Assembly (NCBI GenBank): GCA_035506295.1
Contig: DATJPR010000060.1
Coordinates: 1 to 40,043 of the forward strand
Direction of reading: 5' to 3'
Origin: DATJPR01 sp035506295
Lineage (GTDB): Bacteria > Bacteroidota > Ignavibacteria > UBA10030 > UBA6906
DNA: 40,043 bases
Shown here: in pieces, positions 22,693-30,926 of the stretch
Position numbering within the stretch: position 1 is the stretch's first letter
Layout of the letters: each line of letters opens with the position of its first letter
The notes under the pieces: generated by a model
What the model was told of the DNA's origin: nothing
Databases searched by the model: none
Seen by the model: the letters and a program-made list of their open reading frames with translations, nothing else
Translations under genes and position numbers: made by a program

Positions 22693-22707
22693 GAAAGGGA
22701 GATCCTC

Positions 22708-25194
22708 ATGGCCTCGAGTGACCGGGCGCGAGGGCGGGACGTGAACCCTGCCTCCGCGAGGAAAGCCCAGGGGCGAACAGGGTCGGGACGGCGCATGGCG
22801 ATCGTTGCGCTCCTCTTGATGACCGCGGCGGTCCTGCTGACCATCGCGCTTCTCACATACGACCAGTCGGACGCCAGCGCGGACCAGTACCACAAGCTCG
22901 GGGTGAAGGACATCTTCACCAGTGTGACGGGAAATGTGGAGGCGCTGGAGAAAGCAGACCGCGTCCGCAATGCGCTGGGACTTCTCGGCGCCCTCATTGC
23001 CGAGTTCCTCATCAAGTCCACCATCGGATATTCCATCATTGTCCTGCCGGTCCTGATGATCGTCTGGGGTTGGACGCTTCTCCGCAGGCATTCCCCGGGT
23101 CCGGCGATACAGTTTTCGAACTACCTTATCGTGGGAGCGCTGTTGGTCTCTGCGTCGTTTGCGATGGGGAAAAGCGTTCTCGCCTCACAAACTCCCGGCG
23201 ATGAATGGTACGGCGCCGTCGGGTTCTATCTTTCCGGGCTCCTCGAGCATCTCCTCGGAAAGGCGGGTGGTTCGATCGTCCTGCTTGTGTCCCTGTTGAT
23301 TCTTGTCGTCCTGGCCGTCGATCTCGACATCCATCGCACGCTGGACCGCCTCCGGAATCTTGCGTTGCGTCTCCTCGATTGGGGCGCAAGGATGAACGAG
23401 CGCTGGGCCGCCCGGCGCGAAGAATCCCGGGCCGCACAGCTCCAGCGCACACAGCAGGATGATGAGGAGGATGAGCCATCGCTGCCCTTTGAAGAGGCGC
23501 CGGTCAAATCTCCTGTCAGCATCAACCGGCCGCCGGACGAGCAACCGATCGCCAGGACAAAGGAACCGCCTCTCGCCCGCCCTCCGGTTCAGGATCATAC
23601 GCCGGAACGAAAGCCGCTGGCCATTGAAATCACCCGAAAGGCCGAATCGACCGACGAAGAGACCGATGAGGTTATTGCTCCCGAAATTCCGACGGGAGAG
23701 CAGGAAGATATCGATTATGTGTTCCCCTCCGTCGAGCTTCTGGATGCACCGCGCCCTGGGAAGGAGGACGTCGATGAGGGAGAGTTGAAGGCGAACGCCG
23801 ATCTGCTCCGCGATACGTTGCTCGAATTCGGCGTCGAGGTGGATAGCGTAAGCGTCACGCCGGGTCCTGTCGTGACCCTCTATGAACTGGTTCCCGCTTC
23901 CGGTGTGAAGATCAGTCAGATCGTCAGCCTCGAGAACGACATTGCGCTGAAGCTCGCGGCGCGAGGGATCCGGATCATAGCGCCGATCCCGGGGAAGTCG
24001 GCGGTCGGTGTCGAGATCCCGAATTCGCATCGCTCGCTGGTCACCGTGCGCAGCGTGATCAACTCCTCGGTGTTTCGCGAATCGACGGGCGCATTGCCCT
24101 TGGCGATGGGGAAGACGATCTCCGGCGAAGTGTATGCCGACGATCTTTCACGGATGCCGCACCTGTTGATCGCGGGATCCACGGGGTCCGGCAAGAGCGT
24201 GGGCATCAACACCATCATTGCCAGCCTGTTGTTCCGGATGCATCCGTCGGACCTCAAATTCGTTCTGGTTGACCCGAAGAAGATCGAGCTCGCTTTGTAC
24301 AAGGCCTTGCGGAATCACTTCCTGGCGCGCTCCAGCGATGTGGACGAGGAGATCATTACGACGCCGCATAACGCCGTGATGGTATTGCGCGGCGTTGAGT
24401 TGGAGATGGAGCGACGCTATGAGAGACTGGCGTCTGCTGGTGTGCGCAACATCGTCGACTACAATGAGCGTGTGAAATCCGGCCGCGTGAAGAACTCGGA
24501 GACGATCACGCACGCGAAAATGCCGTACCTGGTGGTTATCATCGACGAGTTGGCGGACCTCATGATCACCGCCGCGAAAGAGGTCGAGGAACCGATCGCC
24601 AGGCTTGCACAGCTCGCACGTGCCGTGGGGATCCATCTGATTGTCGCCACGCAGCGTCCCTCCGTCGACGTCATCACGGGTGTGATCAAGGCGAACTTCC
24701 CTGCGCGGGTCGCCTATCAGGTGGCGTCGAAAACCGATTCGCGCACGATCCTGGACATGAACGGAGCGGAACAGCTCCTCGGGAACGGAGACATGCTGTA
24801 TCTTCCCAGCGGCAGCCCCAAGCCGGTCCGGCTGCAGAACGCCTATATCTCGCCGGAGGAGGTCGAGGCAGTGGTTGAATCGATCGGGAAGCAATCGGGG
24901 TACAAGCACCCGTTCACCCTGCCTTCGATCGCGGATCGGAAGAAGGGCGGCGCCGAGGGATCGGGATTGGACCGCGACGAATTGTTCGAGGAGGCTGCGC
25001 GGCTGGTCGTACGGCACCAGCAGGGCTCCGTGTCACTCCTGCAGCGGCGGCTCAAGGTCGGGTATTCCCGCGCCGCGCGGTTGGTGGACGAACTCGAAAT
25101 CGCCGGCATCGTTGGACCCTCGGACGGCAGCAAAGCGCGCGCTGTGCTTGTAGAAACCGAAGATGAATTGGAGAATCTCTTGAATGGCTCGTAA
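22708..25194 (+). CDS. ftsK: DNA translocase FtsK/SpoIIIE
   Basis: FtsK pumps chromosomal DNA through the closing septum and activates XerCD recombination at dif. The 828-residue protein has four N-terminal membrane segments (within about 29-185), a charged, Pro-rich linker (about 220-350), the alpha/beta motor with Walker A GSTGSGKS at 490-497 (K496) and Walker B aspartate D613 in YLVVIIDELADLM, and a C-terminal gamma winged helix (about 755-820; VSLLQRRLKVGYSRAARLVD) that reads KOPS-type DNA. AAAGGGAG precedes the ATG at 22708. Its 3' end overlaps lolA by 11 bp. Confidence 0.96.
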   Translation: MASSDRARGRDVNPASARKAQGRTGSGRRMAIVALLLMTAAVLLTIALLTYDQSDASADQYHKLGVKDIFTSVTGNVEALEKADRVRNALGLLGALIAEFLIKSTIGYSIIVLPVLMIVWGWTLLRRHSPGPAIQFSNYLIVGALLVSASFAMGKSVLASQTPGDEWYGAVGFYLSGLLEHLLGKAGGSIVLLVSLLILVVLAVDLDIHRTLDRLRNLALRLLDWGARMNERWAARREESRAAQLQRTQQDDEEDEPSLPFEEAPVKSPVSINRPPDEQPIARTKEPPLARPPVQDHTPERKPLAIEITRKAESTDEETDEVIAPEIPTGEQEDIDYVFPSVELLDAPRPGKEDVDEGELKANADLLRDTLLEFGVEVDSVSVTPGPVVTLYELVPASGVKISQIVSLENDIALKLAARGIRIIAPIPGKSAVGVEIPNSHRSLVTVRSVINSSVFRESTGALPLAMGKTISGEVYADDLSRMPHLLIAGSTGSGKSVGINTIIASLLFRMHPSDLKFVLVDPKKIELALYKALRNHFLARSSDVDEEIITTPHNAVMVLRGVELEMERRYERLASAGVRNIVDYNERVKSGRVKNSETITHAKMPYLVVIIDELADLMITAAKEVEEPIARLAQLARAVGIHLIVATQRPSVDVITGVIKANFPARVAYQVASKTDSRTILDMNGAEQLLGNGDMLYLPSGSPKPVRLQNAYISPEEVEAVVESIGKQSGYKHPFTLPSIADRKKGGAEGSGLDRDELFEEAARLVVRHQQGSVSLLQRRLKVGYSRAARLVDELEIAGIVGPSDGSKARAVLVETEDELENLLNGS

Positions 25195-25837
25195 CGTCGC
25201 GACCCTCCTACTCGCATCCTGCTGCTTTCTGGCAACGCTGTTCCTGACGGCCCGCGCTCAGGAAACAGGGCAGGATGTCCTTGACCTCGTGCGGAAGAAA
25301 TACGCCTCGGTGAACGACGCGGAGATTCATTTCACGGAAAAAGTCCGCTTCTCGCTCTCGACCGCGGAGGCAACTTCGACGGGAACGCTCCAGATCAAGA
25401 AGCCGAAGAAATACCGGTTGGAGATGGGCGATCAAACGGTGGTCACCGACGGCACGACGGTCTGGTCTTACTCCAAACCGTTGAACCAGGTTCTCGTCGA
25501 TGCGTACAAGGAGGATGAGCGCTCACTCACTCCGGATCGACTGCTTCTCGGGACATCCGGGGGATATGTCCCCGTGATCGTCGGTACGGATCACCTGGGA
25601 AAGACGGAGACGGAAGTGCTGAAGCTGACGCCGAAGGACGAACAGTCCATGGTGAGCTCCATCCGTCTCTGGGTCGACCAGCATGATTGGACGGTCCATC
25701 AGGTCGAGGTCATCGACGTCAACGGCAAGCAGACGACGTACACGGTACAACAATTGAAGCTCAACCCTGGACTGGCGGATTCCCGGTTCGCCTTTCAGGC
25801 GCCGGAGGGCGCCGAGGTCGTGGATCTCCGAAAGTGA
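25184..25837 (+). CDS. lolA: Outer membrane lipoprotein carrier protein LolA
   Basis: LolA carries lipoproteins from the inner membrane LolCDE complex to the outer membrane. The 217-residue protein has a signal peptide (MARNVATLLLASCCFLATLF, cut after TARA) and the LolA half-barrel pattern: VLDLVRKKYASVNDAEIHFT, then GTLQIKKPKKYRLEMGDQTV, TDGTTVWSYSKPLNQVLVD, and a tail with LRLWVDQHDW-like strands (IRLWVDQHDWTVHQVEVID). It overlaps ftsK by 11 bp; the ftsK-lolA pair is conserved in many diderm bacteria. Its stop overlaps the next gene (GTGA). Confidence 0.92.
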   Translation: MARNVATLLLASCCFLATLFLTARAQETGQDVLDLVRKKYASVNDAEIHFTEKVRFSLSTAEATSTGTLQIKKPKKYRLEMGDQTVVTDGTTVWSYSKPLNQVLVDAYKEDERSLTPDRLLLGTSGGYVPVIVGTDHLGKTETEVLKLTPKDEQSMVSSIRLWVDQHDWTVHQVEVIDVNGKQTTYTVQQLKLNPGLADSRFAFQAPEGAEVVDLRK

Positions 25838-26847
25838 GCCGGCCTCTCCAATATCTGCTGAGCGGAGCGCTTTCGCTCCTGTTTCTTTTCCTCGCCTTCC
25901 GCGGCACGGACTTCCATCAACTGGCGACCTCGATCGCCGATGCCGACTACACGTGGCTGGGGGTGTCGTTCGTCTGCCTGATGCTGAGCCACGCCGTCCG
26001 CGCATATCGCTGGCGCTACCTTCTCGATCCCATCAAGCCGTCGATCGGTTTCCGCAATCTCTTCTCCGGCGTCATGATCGGGTACCTCATGAACAACGTT
26101 TTGCCGCGCGCCGGAGAAATCGCGCGCCCCTATGCGCTGTCGCGTCTCGAATCCGTCCCCGCGTCTTCGGCCTTCGGTACGGTCGTGATGGAGCGGCTGC
26201 TCGATGTGGCGATGTTTCTCCTTCTTGTCGCGATCATTCCGCTCGTCTATCACGGCCCGCTCGTGGCGGCATTCCCGTGGCTCGTCCCTTCGGGCATCGT
26301 CGTCTCGATCGTCATCGCCATCGCCATTGCGGCGGTGATAACACTCGTTATGCGGCCGGACTTCACCGACCGGATCCTCCGGGTCTGTACGCGGTTTTTT
26401 CCGGGCTGGGTTTCCGACCGGGTGGAGCGCCTGGTCCATGCCTTCCTCGACGGATTCAAGACGCTCACGCGGCCCGGCCATCTCATGGCAATCACGCTCC
26501 TGACCCTGCTCGTGTGGTTTCTGTATGCCGAGATGACGTACACGGCGTTCTTCGCCTTCAGCAGGATGGTGAACCTGGACTTCGCATCGGCGATCGTCGT
26601 CCTGGCGGTCGCGAGCGTCGGCGTCGCCATCCCGACCCCGGGAGGCACCGGGAGCTATCACGTCTTGACGTCGCAGGCGCTGACAAAGCTTTTTGGCATC
26701 GATGCTCCTTCGGCGCTCAGTTATGCGACACTCACGCACGCGATGAGCTTCGTGCTGGTGTCCATCATCGGCGGCTATTATCTGCTGCGTGATCAGGTGG
26801 CGATCACTGATGCCATCAGACTTCCGGGGAAGAACAACACCAAATGA
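25834..26847 (+). CDS. YbhN/UPF0104 (LPG synthase TM domain) flippase-like membrane protein
   Basis: This integral membrane protein of 337 residues has about eight hydrophobic segments and belongs to the lysylphosphatidylglycerol-synthase transmembrane / YbhN family (PF03706). Characteristic segments are the LSHAVRAYRWRYLL helix end, NNVLPRAGEIARPYALSR, and PTPGGTGSYHVLTSQAL. Known relatives move lipids or lipid-linked glycans across membranes, or form the flippase half of MprF; there is no aminoacyltransferase domain here. The GTG at 25834 overlaps the lolA stop by 4 bp; a longer frame exists upstream inside lolA without homology. Its stop overlaps the ATG of the barrel gene. The cargo is unknown. 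Confidence 0.85.
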   Translation: MSRPLQYLLSGALSLLFLFLAFRGTDFHQLATSIADADYTWLGVSFVCLMLSHAVRAYRWRYLLDPIKPSIGFRNLFSGVMIGYLMNNVLPRAGEIARPYALSRLESVPASSAFGTVVMERLLDVAMFLLLVAIIPLVYHGPLVAAFPWLVPSGIVVSIVIAIAIAAVITLVMRPDFTDRILRVCTRFFPGWVSDRVERLVHAFLDGFKTLTRPGHLMAITLLTLLVWFLYAEMTYTAFFAFSRMVNLDFASAIVVLAVASVGVAIPTPGGTGSYHVLTSQALTKLFGIDAPSALSYATLTHAMSFVLVSIIGGYYLLRDQVAITDAIRLPGKNNTK

Positions 26848-27539
26848 ACAAGGCGGTTGCACTCATCGCTGTGGGGTGCTGGATCTGTGGCGCTGCTCCG
26901 GCACATGGGCAGGAGGAGACATTGGCGGCGATGCCTCCGCTCTCAGAACGGGTGACGATTGCCGGCGGCATGGCGGTCTCCTACATTTCCGCCCCGGATG
27001 TCGTCGGCCTCATCGATTTCACGCCGGGCGCCGAGGAACAACTGCCGGCCTACAAGACCGGCATCCAGTTCTTCGGGCTTATCACCGTCCCGATGTTTCC
27101 GAAGTGGACGGTGAAGGCGGAATACTCGTACCTGCTCGCATCCTACAACATCTCTTCGGAATTCGGCCCGGGTGGATCGGTGGACTACACGCTCACCGCG
27201 AATCTTCCCAGCGTGATCCTGCAGTATATCCTTGTCGACAAACCGGAGTACACCGTACGGATCGGTGCCGGCGTGGGCTATCATTTCGGCAAGCTCTCGA
27301 CCACGTTCTTCGGGCAGGAACTGGACTACACGGCGACCGGCATCGGAACCGTCCTCGAGATCGAAGGAATGACCGCCGTGAGCGAGCACATTTTTGCGCT
27401 GCTCGGCGCCAATCTGCGGTGGGAATGGATCGGCACGCTGAAAGATCCCCACGGCCACGAGCCGACCTACGTCTCAAGCTCCACGACGATGACGATGTTC
27501 GCCCCGAGTGTCAAGATAGGTTTCGCCTATGCCCTGTAA
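26844..27539 (+). CDS. Predicted outer membrane beta-barrel protein
   Basis: I do not recognise a named family. The 231-residue protein has a signal peptide (hydrophobic core about residues 4-16, then PAHGQ) and a mature part built of alternating strands such as YKTGIQFFGLITVPMF, WTVKAEYSYLLASYNIS, YTVRIGAGVGYHFGKL and VKIGFAYAL, typical of small 8-10-stranded outer-membrane barrels (OMP_b-brl type). It overlaps the flippase-like gene by 4 bp and lies 27 bp before the cyclophilin gene. Function unknown. Confidence 0.72.
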   Translation: MNKAVALIAVGCWICGAAPAHGQEETLAAMPPLSERVTIAGGMAVSYISAPDVVGLIDFTPGAEEQLPAYKTGIQFFGLITVPMFPKWTVKAEYSYLLASYNISSEFGPGGSVDYTLTANLPSVILQYILVDKPEYTVRIGAGVGYHFGKLSTTFFGQELDYTATGIGTVLEIEGMTAVSEHIFALLGANLRWEWIGTLKDPHGHEPTYVSSSTTMTMFAPSVKIGFAYAL

Positions 27540-27566
27540 TGTTCAACCGATGATGGAGAGAAGATC

Positions 27567-28271
27567 ATGAAGCAACGATGGATGTGCACAACGCTTGCGC
27601 TGGCTCTGGTGATGGGTGCGGGTCAGGTCTGGCCGCAACAGGACGCGGCAAAATCGCAGGGGAAGCCGGCAAAACAAATCCAACAATCCACCACATCGCA
27701 AAAGAGACCAACCGTGAAAGAAACACCGCTCGGCATCATCGAAATCGAGCTCTATGTCAATGATGCCCCCAAGACGACGGAGAACTTCATCAAGCTGACC
27801 GAACGGAAATATTTCAACGGCATTATTTTCCACCGGGTGTCGAAAGGGTTTGTGATTCAAGGCGGCGATCCGACAGGGACCGGGTCGGGCGGTAAGAGTA
27901 TCTGGGGGAAGGAATTCGCCGACGAGCTGAACCCCCAGGCGGCGTCGTTCAAGGCCGGCTATCTCCGCGGCGTCGTCGCAATGGCGAACCGCGGTCCCAA
28001 CACGAACACGAGCCAGTTCTTCATCATGCTCGCGGACAACAAGACCATGCCGAAGAACTACACGATCTTCGGCAAGGTCGTGAGCGGCATGGAGGTGGTG
28101 GACCGCATCGGCGCCGCGGACATTATCCCGGGGATGGGGCCGACCGACGGCCGGCCGGTCAACGACTACGTCATGAAAAGCGTCTCGATCGTGAAGATGC
28201 CTGATGGACAACCGCATGCGAAGATCGAGGTCGTGGAGCGCGAAGCCTCAAAAACGCCGGCAGGAAAGTAG
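27567..28271 (+). CDS. Secreted cyclophilin-type peptidyl-prolyl isomerase
   Basis: The protein accelerates cis-trans isomerisation of prolyl bonds. The 234 residues comprise a signal peptide (MKQRWMCTTLALALVMGAGQ, possibly cut near VWPQ), a Gln/Lys/Ser-rich spacer (about 26-50) and a cyclophilin domain (about 52-205). Domain marks are APKTTENFIKL, the catalytic arginine in IIFHRVSKGFVIQGGDPTGTG, RGVVAMANRGPNTNTSQFFI and YTIFGKVVSGMEVVDRI. Export suggests a periplasmic folding helper, sensibly next to an outer-membrane barrel gene. GGAGAGAAG precedes the ATG at 27567. Confidence 0.93.
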   Translation: MKQRWMCTTLALALVMGAGQVWPQQDAAKSQGKPAKQIQQSTTSQKRPTVKETPLGIIEIELYVNDAPKTTENFIKLTERKYFNGIIFHRVSKGFVIQGGDPTGTGSGGKSIWGKEFADELNPQAASFKAGYLRGVVAMANRGPNTNTSQFFIMLADNKTMPKNYTIFGKVVSGMEVVDRIGAADIIPGMGPTDGRPVNDYVMKSVSIVKMPDGQPHAKIEVVEREASKTPAGK

Positions 28272-28273
28272 TC

Positions 28274-29293
28274 ATGGCGCGCTCGCAGAGAGCAACCCCC
28301 GCGGAGTTCCACCCACCGGGGAAGGACACGCTCGCTCCGGTTTACCTCCTTCACGGGGAGGAAGACCTTCTCTGCGATGAAGCGCTCCAAGCGATCCTGG
28401 ATGTGGCCGTGCCGCCCGAGCACCGGAGCTTCAACCTGGACGTGGTGCAGTGGGGCGAGACCGATGTCACCGACATCATCGGGCGCGCTTCAGCGTTCCC
28501 GATGATGGCGGACCGTCGCGCTGTCGTGGTGAAGGATATCGCGAAGCCCACGGACGACGATGTGAAACGTCTCACCTCGTATGTCGAGAACCCGGTCGAG
28601 ACGACGGTCCTGATCCTGACCTCGTCGAAAGTCGATACGCGGAAGAACCCGTTCGCCGCGATCCAACGCGCGGGCACTGCATTCAAGTTCGACGTGCTCA
28701 GGGACTACCGGCTTCCCGGGTGGATTTCCCGACGGCTGGCCGCCAAGGGACGATCGATCGAAGAAAACGCCGCTGAACTTCTCGCGTCGTTTGCAAGTCC
28801 TTCTCTCCGGGATCTCGACCAGGAGCTCGAGAAGCTCGTCACCTACGCCGGCGACAGAACGGTACTCACCATCGAGGATGTTTCCGCCGTCGCGGGGATC
28901 TCCAAGGAACACAGCATATTCGGCCTCCAGCATGCGATAGCCTTCGACGAACCCGCTCGGGCCGTGGAGATCCTCACCAGGATGATTCATGATGGCAACG
29001 GCGCTCCGTATTTCGTCGTCATGCTCACCTTGTTCTTCTCCACCGTGCGGCGTCTTCACGACTACCGGCGGAAGAAAATGTCGTTGGAAGAGATCGCGAG
29101 CGAGCTTCAGCGAAATCCGTTCACGCTGAAGGATGCCTTTGAGGCAGCGAATCGGTTCAGCGTTCAGCAGGTGGAGAAGGCCCTGGGATTGCTTCTTGGC
29201 GTGGATGACAAGGTGAAGCTCGGCGGGGATGATCTCACGCTTCTGCAGACGATGCTGATCGAACTGTTCGAACCTTCACCCGATATTCCGTAA
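28274..29293 (+). CDS. holA: DNA polymerase III subunit delta
   Basis: HolA opens the beta sliding clamp as part of the clamp loader. The 339-residue protein follows the family plan: an N-terminal VYLLHGEEDLLCDEALQAI segment, the FPMMADRRAVVVKDI region, LILTSSKVDTRKNP, a central lid domain (DLDQELEKLVTYAGDRTVLT, then SKEHSIFGLQHAI), and a C-terminal helical collar with VVMLTLFFSTVRRLHDYRRK and LLLGVDDKVKLGGDD. The start ATG at 28274 is 2 bp after the cyclophilin stop, and its stop overlaps the DUF92 ATG by one base. Confidence 0.92.
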   Translation: MARSQRATPAEFHPPGKDTLAPVYLLHGEEDLLCDEALQAILDVAVPPEHRSFNLDVVQWGETDVTDIIGRASAFPMMADRRAVVVKDIAKPTDDDVKRLTSYVENPVETTVLILTSSKVDTRKNPFAAIQRAGTAFKFDVLRDYRLPGWISRRLAAKGRSIEENAAELLASFASPSLRDLDQELEKLVTYAGDRTVLTIEDVSAVAGISKEHSIFGLQHAIAFDEPARAVEILTRMIHDGNGAPYFVVMLTLFFSTVRRLHDYRRKKMSLEEIASELQRNPFTLKDAFEAANRFSVQQVEKALGLLLGVDDKVKLGGDDLTLLQTMLIELFEPSPDIP

Positions 29294-30102
29294 TGGCCGT
29301 CGCCTTCATTATCGGATCTCCCTCTCCGTTGCAGGTCGTCGTCGGTGTCCTCGGCGCGTGTACGGTCTCCTGGGCCTCCTATCGATTGCGATTCCTGACC
29401 GCCGGCGGGGCAGGTGTGCAATGGTTCATCGGGGTGATTGTCTTCGGATGCGGAGGTTGGCCGGCAACGGTTCCCATACTGGCGTTCTTTGTCGTTGCGA
29501 GCGCGCTCTCGAAATTCGCCGACGCTCGCCGCCACCCCGTGCAATTCAACGGGAAGGGGTCGACGAGAGATGCGCTTCAGGTCCTTGCGAACGGCGGCAT
29601 TGCCGCCGGATTGATTCTCCTGGGGCTCGTGGTCCACGATCAGAGAGTATACCTGGCGTACGTGGGTGCACTTGCCGCAGCATCCTCAGACACGATCGCC
29701 ACGGAGATCGGAACACTCTACGGGAAACGGCCGCGCCTCATTACCACGGGCCAGATCGTGGAAAGCGGGACCTCAGGCGCGGTAACACTCCCGGGGCTGC
29801 TTGGCGGCCTGGGAGGGGCCGGCCTTCTTGTGATCTCGGCACTGCCGTGGCTGGGGGGAGCGGTCAAGACGTCGCCCGTGGTGCCGATCTTCGCAGGGTT
29901 TTGTGGTGGTCTCGTTGATTCTGTTCTCGGCTGTTCGCTGCAAGCCCGGTTTGTCTGTCACGTCTGCGGTAAAGGGACGGAGAGCCCGATCCACTGCAAT
30001 GCGCCGACCCGGCACGTACGCGGCCTTCGTTCGTTGACCAACGATGCGGTGAACATCGTCTGCACGGCAGTGGGAGCGGCGAGTTGCGTACTCCTCTCTT
30101 GA
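29293..30102 (+). CDS. DUF92 family membrane protein
   Basis: This 269-residue protein with about six to seven membrane segments belongs to DUF92 (TMEM19-like); plant VTE6 of the same family is a phytyl-phosphate kinase. Family marks are RFLTAGGAGVQWFIG, FVVASALSKFADARRH, GKGSTRDALQVLANGG, AASSDTIATEIGTLYG and SGTSGAVTLPGLLGGLGGAG. An unusual stretch near residue 217, CHVCGKGTESPIHC, holds three cysteines and a histidine in a loop before the last helices. A prenyl-phosphate kinase-like role is possible by family knowledge only. It overlaps holA by one base (TAATG). Confidence 0.88.
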   Translation: MAVAFIIGSPSPLQVVVGVLGACTVSWASYRLRFLTAGGAGVQWFIGVIVFGCGGWPATVPILAFFVVASALSKFADARRHPVQFNGKGSTRDALQVLANGGIAAGLILLGLVVHDQRVYLAYVGALAAASSDTIATEIGTLYGKRPRLITTGQIVESGTSGAVTLPGLLGGLGGAGLLVISALPWLGGAVKTSPVVPIFAGFCGGLVDSVLGCSLQARFVCHVCGKGTESPIHCNAPTRHVRGLRSLTNDAVNIVCTAVGAASCVLLS

Positions 30103-30127
30103 CTTCCGTGGAGCATAGCGGTAAATT
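30099..30127 (+). promoter_or_regulatory. sigma-70 type promoter of the SPOR gene
   Basis: TTGACT (30099-30104) and TAAATT (30122-30127) are spaced by 17 bp. Transcription would start near 30134, about 46 nt before the ATG, with AGCAGGAG as ribosome binding site. The -35 box overlaps the end of the DUF92 gene. Confidence 0.65.
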
Positions 30128-30179
30128 AGCGCTGTCATTTTCAGTCCCCACCCTCCATTTCTAGCAGGAGACGATCATC

Positions 30180-30890
30180 ATGCCTCGCATCAACTTGAAA
30201 GATCAGGATCCTCTTCCCCCGACGCCGGATGAATCAGGCGGAGGTACGCCGCCGGTACCCGATGGATTCGGCGAGGAACCGAGCAAGAAAACCCCCTGGC
30301 TTATTTTTGCAGCGCTCGTTCTGGTTGCTGCAGTGGCAGTCGTTTTCCTGAATCAGAAGAACGTAATCCACCTGTGGGGGCGCAAGACTCCCCGTGTTGT
30401 CGAGGCTCTGCCGGAGCCCGCTCCGGTGACCACCAATGATTCCGCTGCGATGGCGATCTCCGCTGCCGGCGGCACAACCCCGTCAACGACGTCCAAGGCG
30501 AATCCTTCGACATCGAAGGCCGCCGTCGAAAAACCTTCAACGAAGACCCACAAGGAAACGCCCGCGACTGCCGCTCCGCCGGTTTCTCAGCCTCCGAAAC
30601 ATGAACCGAGCCATCCGGCGGAAGTTGCCGCGCCATCTACAGGTTCGGGCGCCGGTGCGTTTGCTGTGCAGATCTCAGCGTGGCCGGGGAAGAGCCGGGC
30701 CGACGCCATCGCCGCCGAGATCAGCGAGAAGGGGTTCCACGCATACGTCATTGAAGGGCTCGTGAATGGAACCACCTGGTATCGCGTGCGGGTGGGGAAC
30801 TATGGTACATCGAAAGAGGCGACGAGCGCGATCGCGGCGCTTGGAGAAAAAGGATATGCAGGTGGTATCGTGGTGAAGGCCGAAAAGTAG
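30180..30890 (+). CDS. SPOR-domain membrane protein
   Basis: This 236-residue bitopic protein has a short cytoplasmic Pro-rich tail, one membrane helix at about 40-57, a long low-complexity Thr/Ser/Pro/Lys periplasmic linker (about 70-155), and a C-terminal SPOR domain (about 160-234; FAVQISAWPGKSRADAIAAE, then TWYRVRVGNYGTSKEAT). SPOR domains bind denuded septal peptidoglycan, so the protein likely localises to division sites (FtsN/DamX/DedD type). It has its own promoter and converges with the FAD oxidase gene; the 36-bp gap shows no clear terminator. Confidence 0.9.
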   Translation: MPRINLKDQDPLPPTPDESGGGTPPVPDGFGEEPSKKTPWLIFAALVLVAAVAVVFLNQKNVIHLWGRKTPRVVEALPEPAPVTTNDSAAMAISAAGGTTPSTTSKANPSTSKAAVEKPSTKTHKETPATAAPPVSQPPKHEPSHPAEVAAPSTGSGAGAFAVQISAWPGKSRADAIAAEISEKGFHAYVIEGLVNGTTWYRVRVGNYGTSKEATSAIAALGEKGYAGGIVVKAEK

Positions 30891-30926
30891 TTCGGCGTTC
30901 ACGACATCAGCGTCGCGAAGGTTCTG

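Noticed and set aside
25795..26862. Open frame of 355 codons on the minus strand opposite the flippase-like gene
   Set aside because: The translation is an Arg/Asp/His-rich, unstructured string, as expected from the reverse of hydrophobic codons.
30891..30926. Possible terminator between the SPOR and FAD oxidase genes
   Set aside because: Only weak, imperfect complementarity and no T-tract on either strand.
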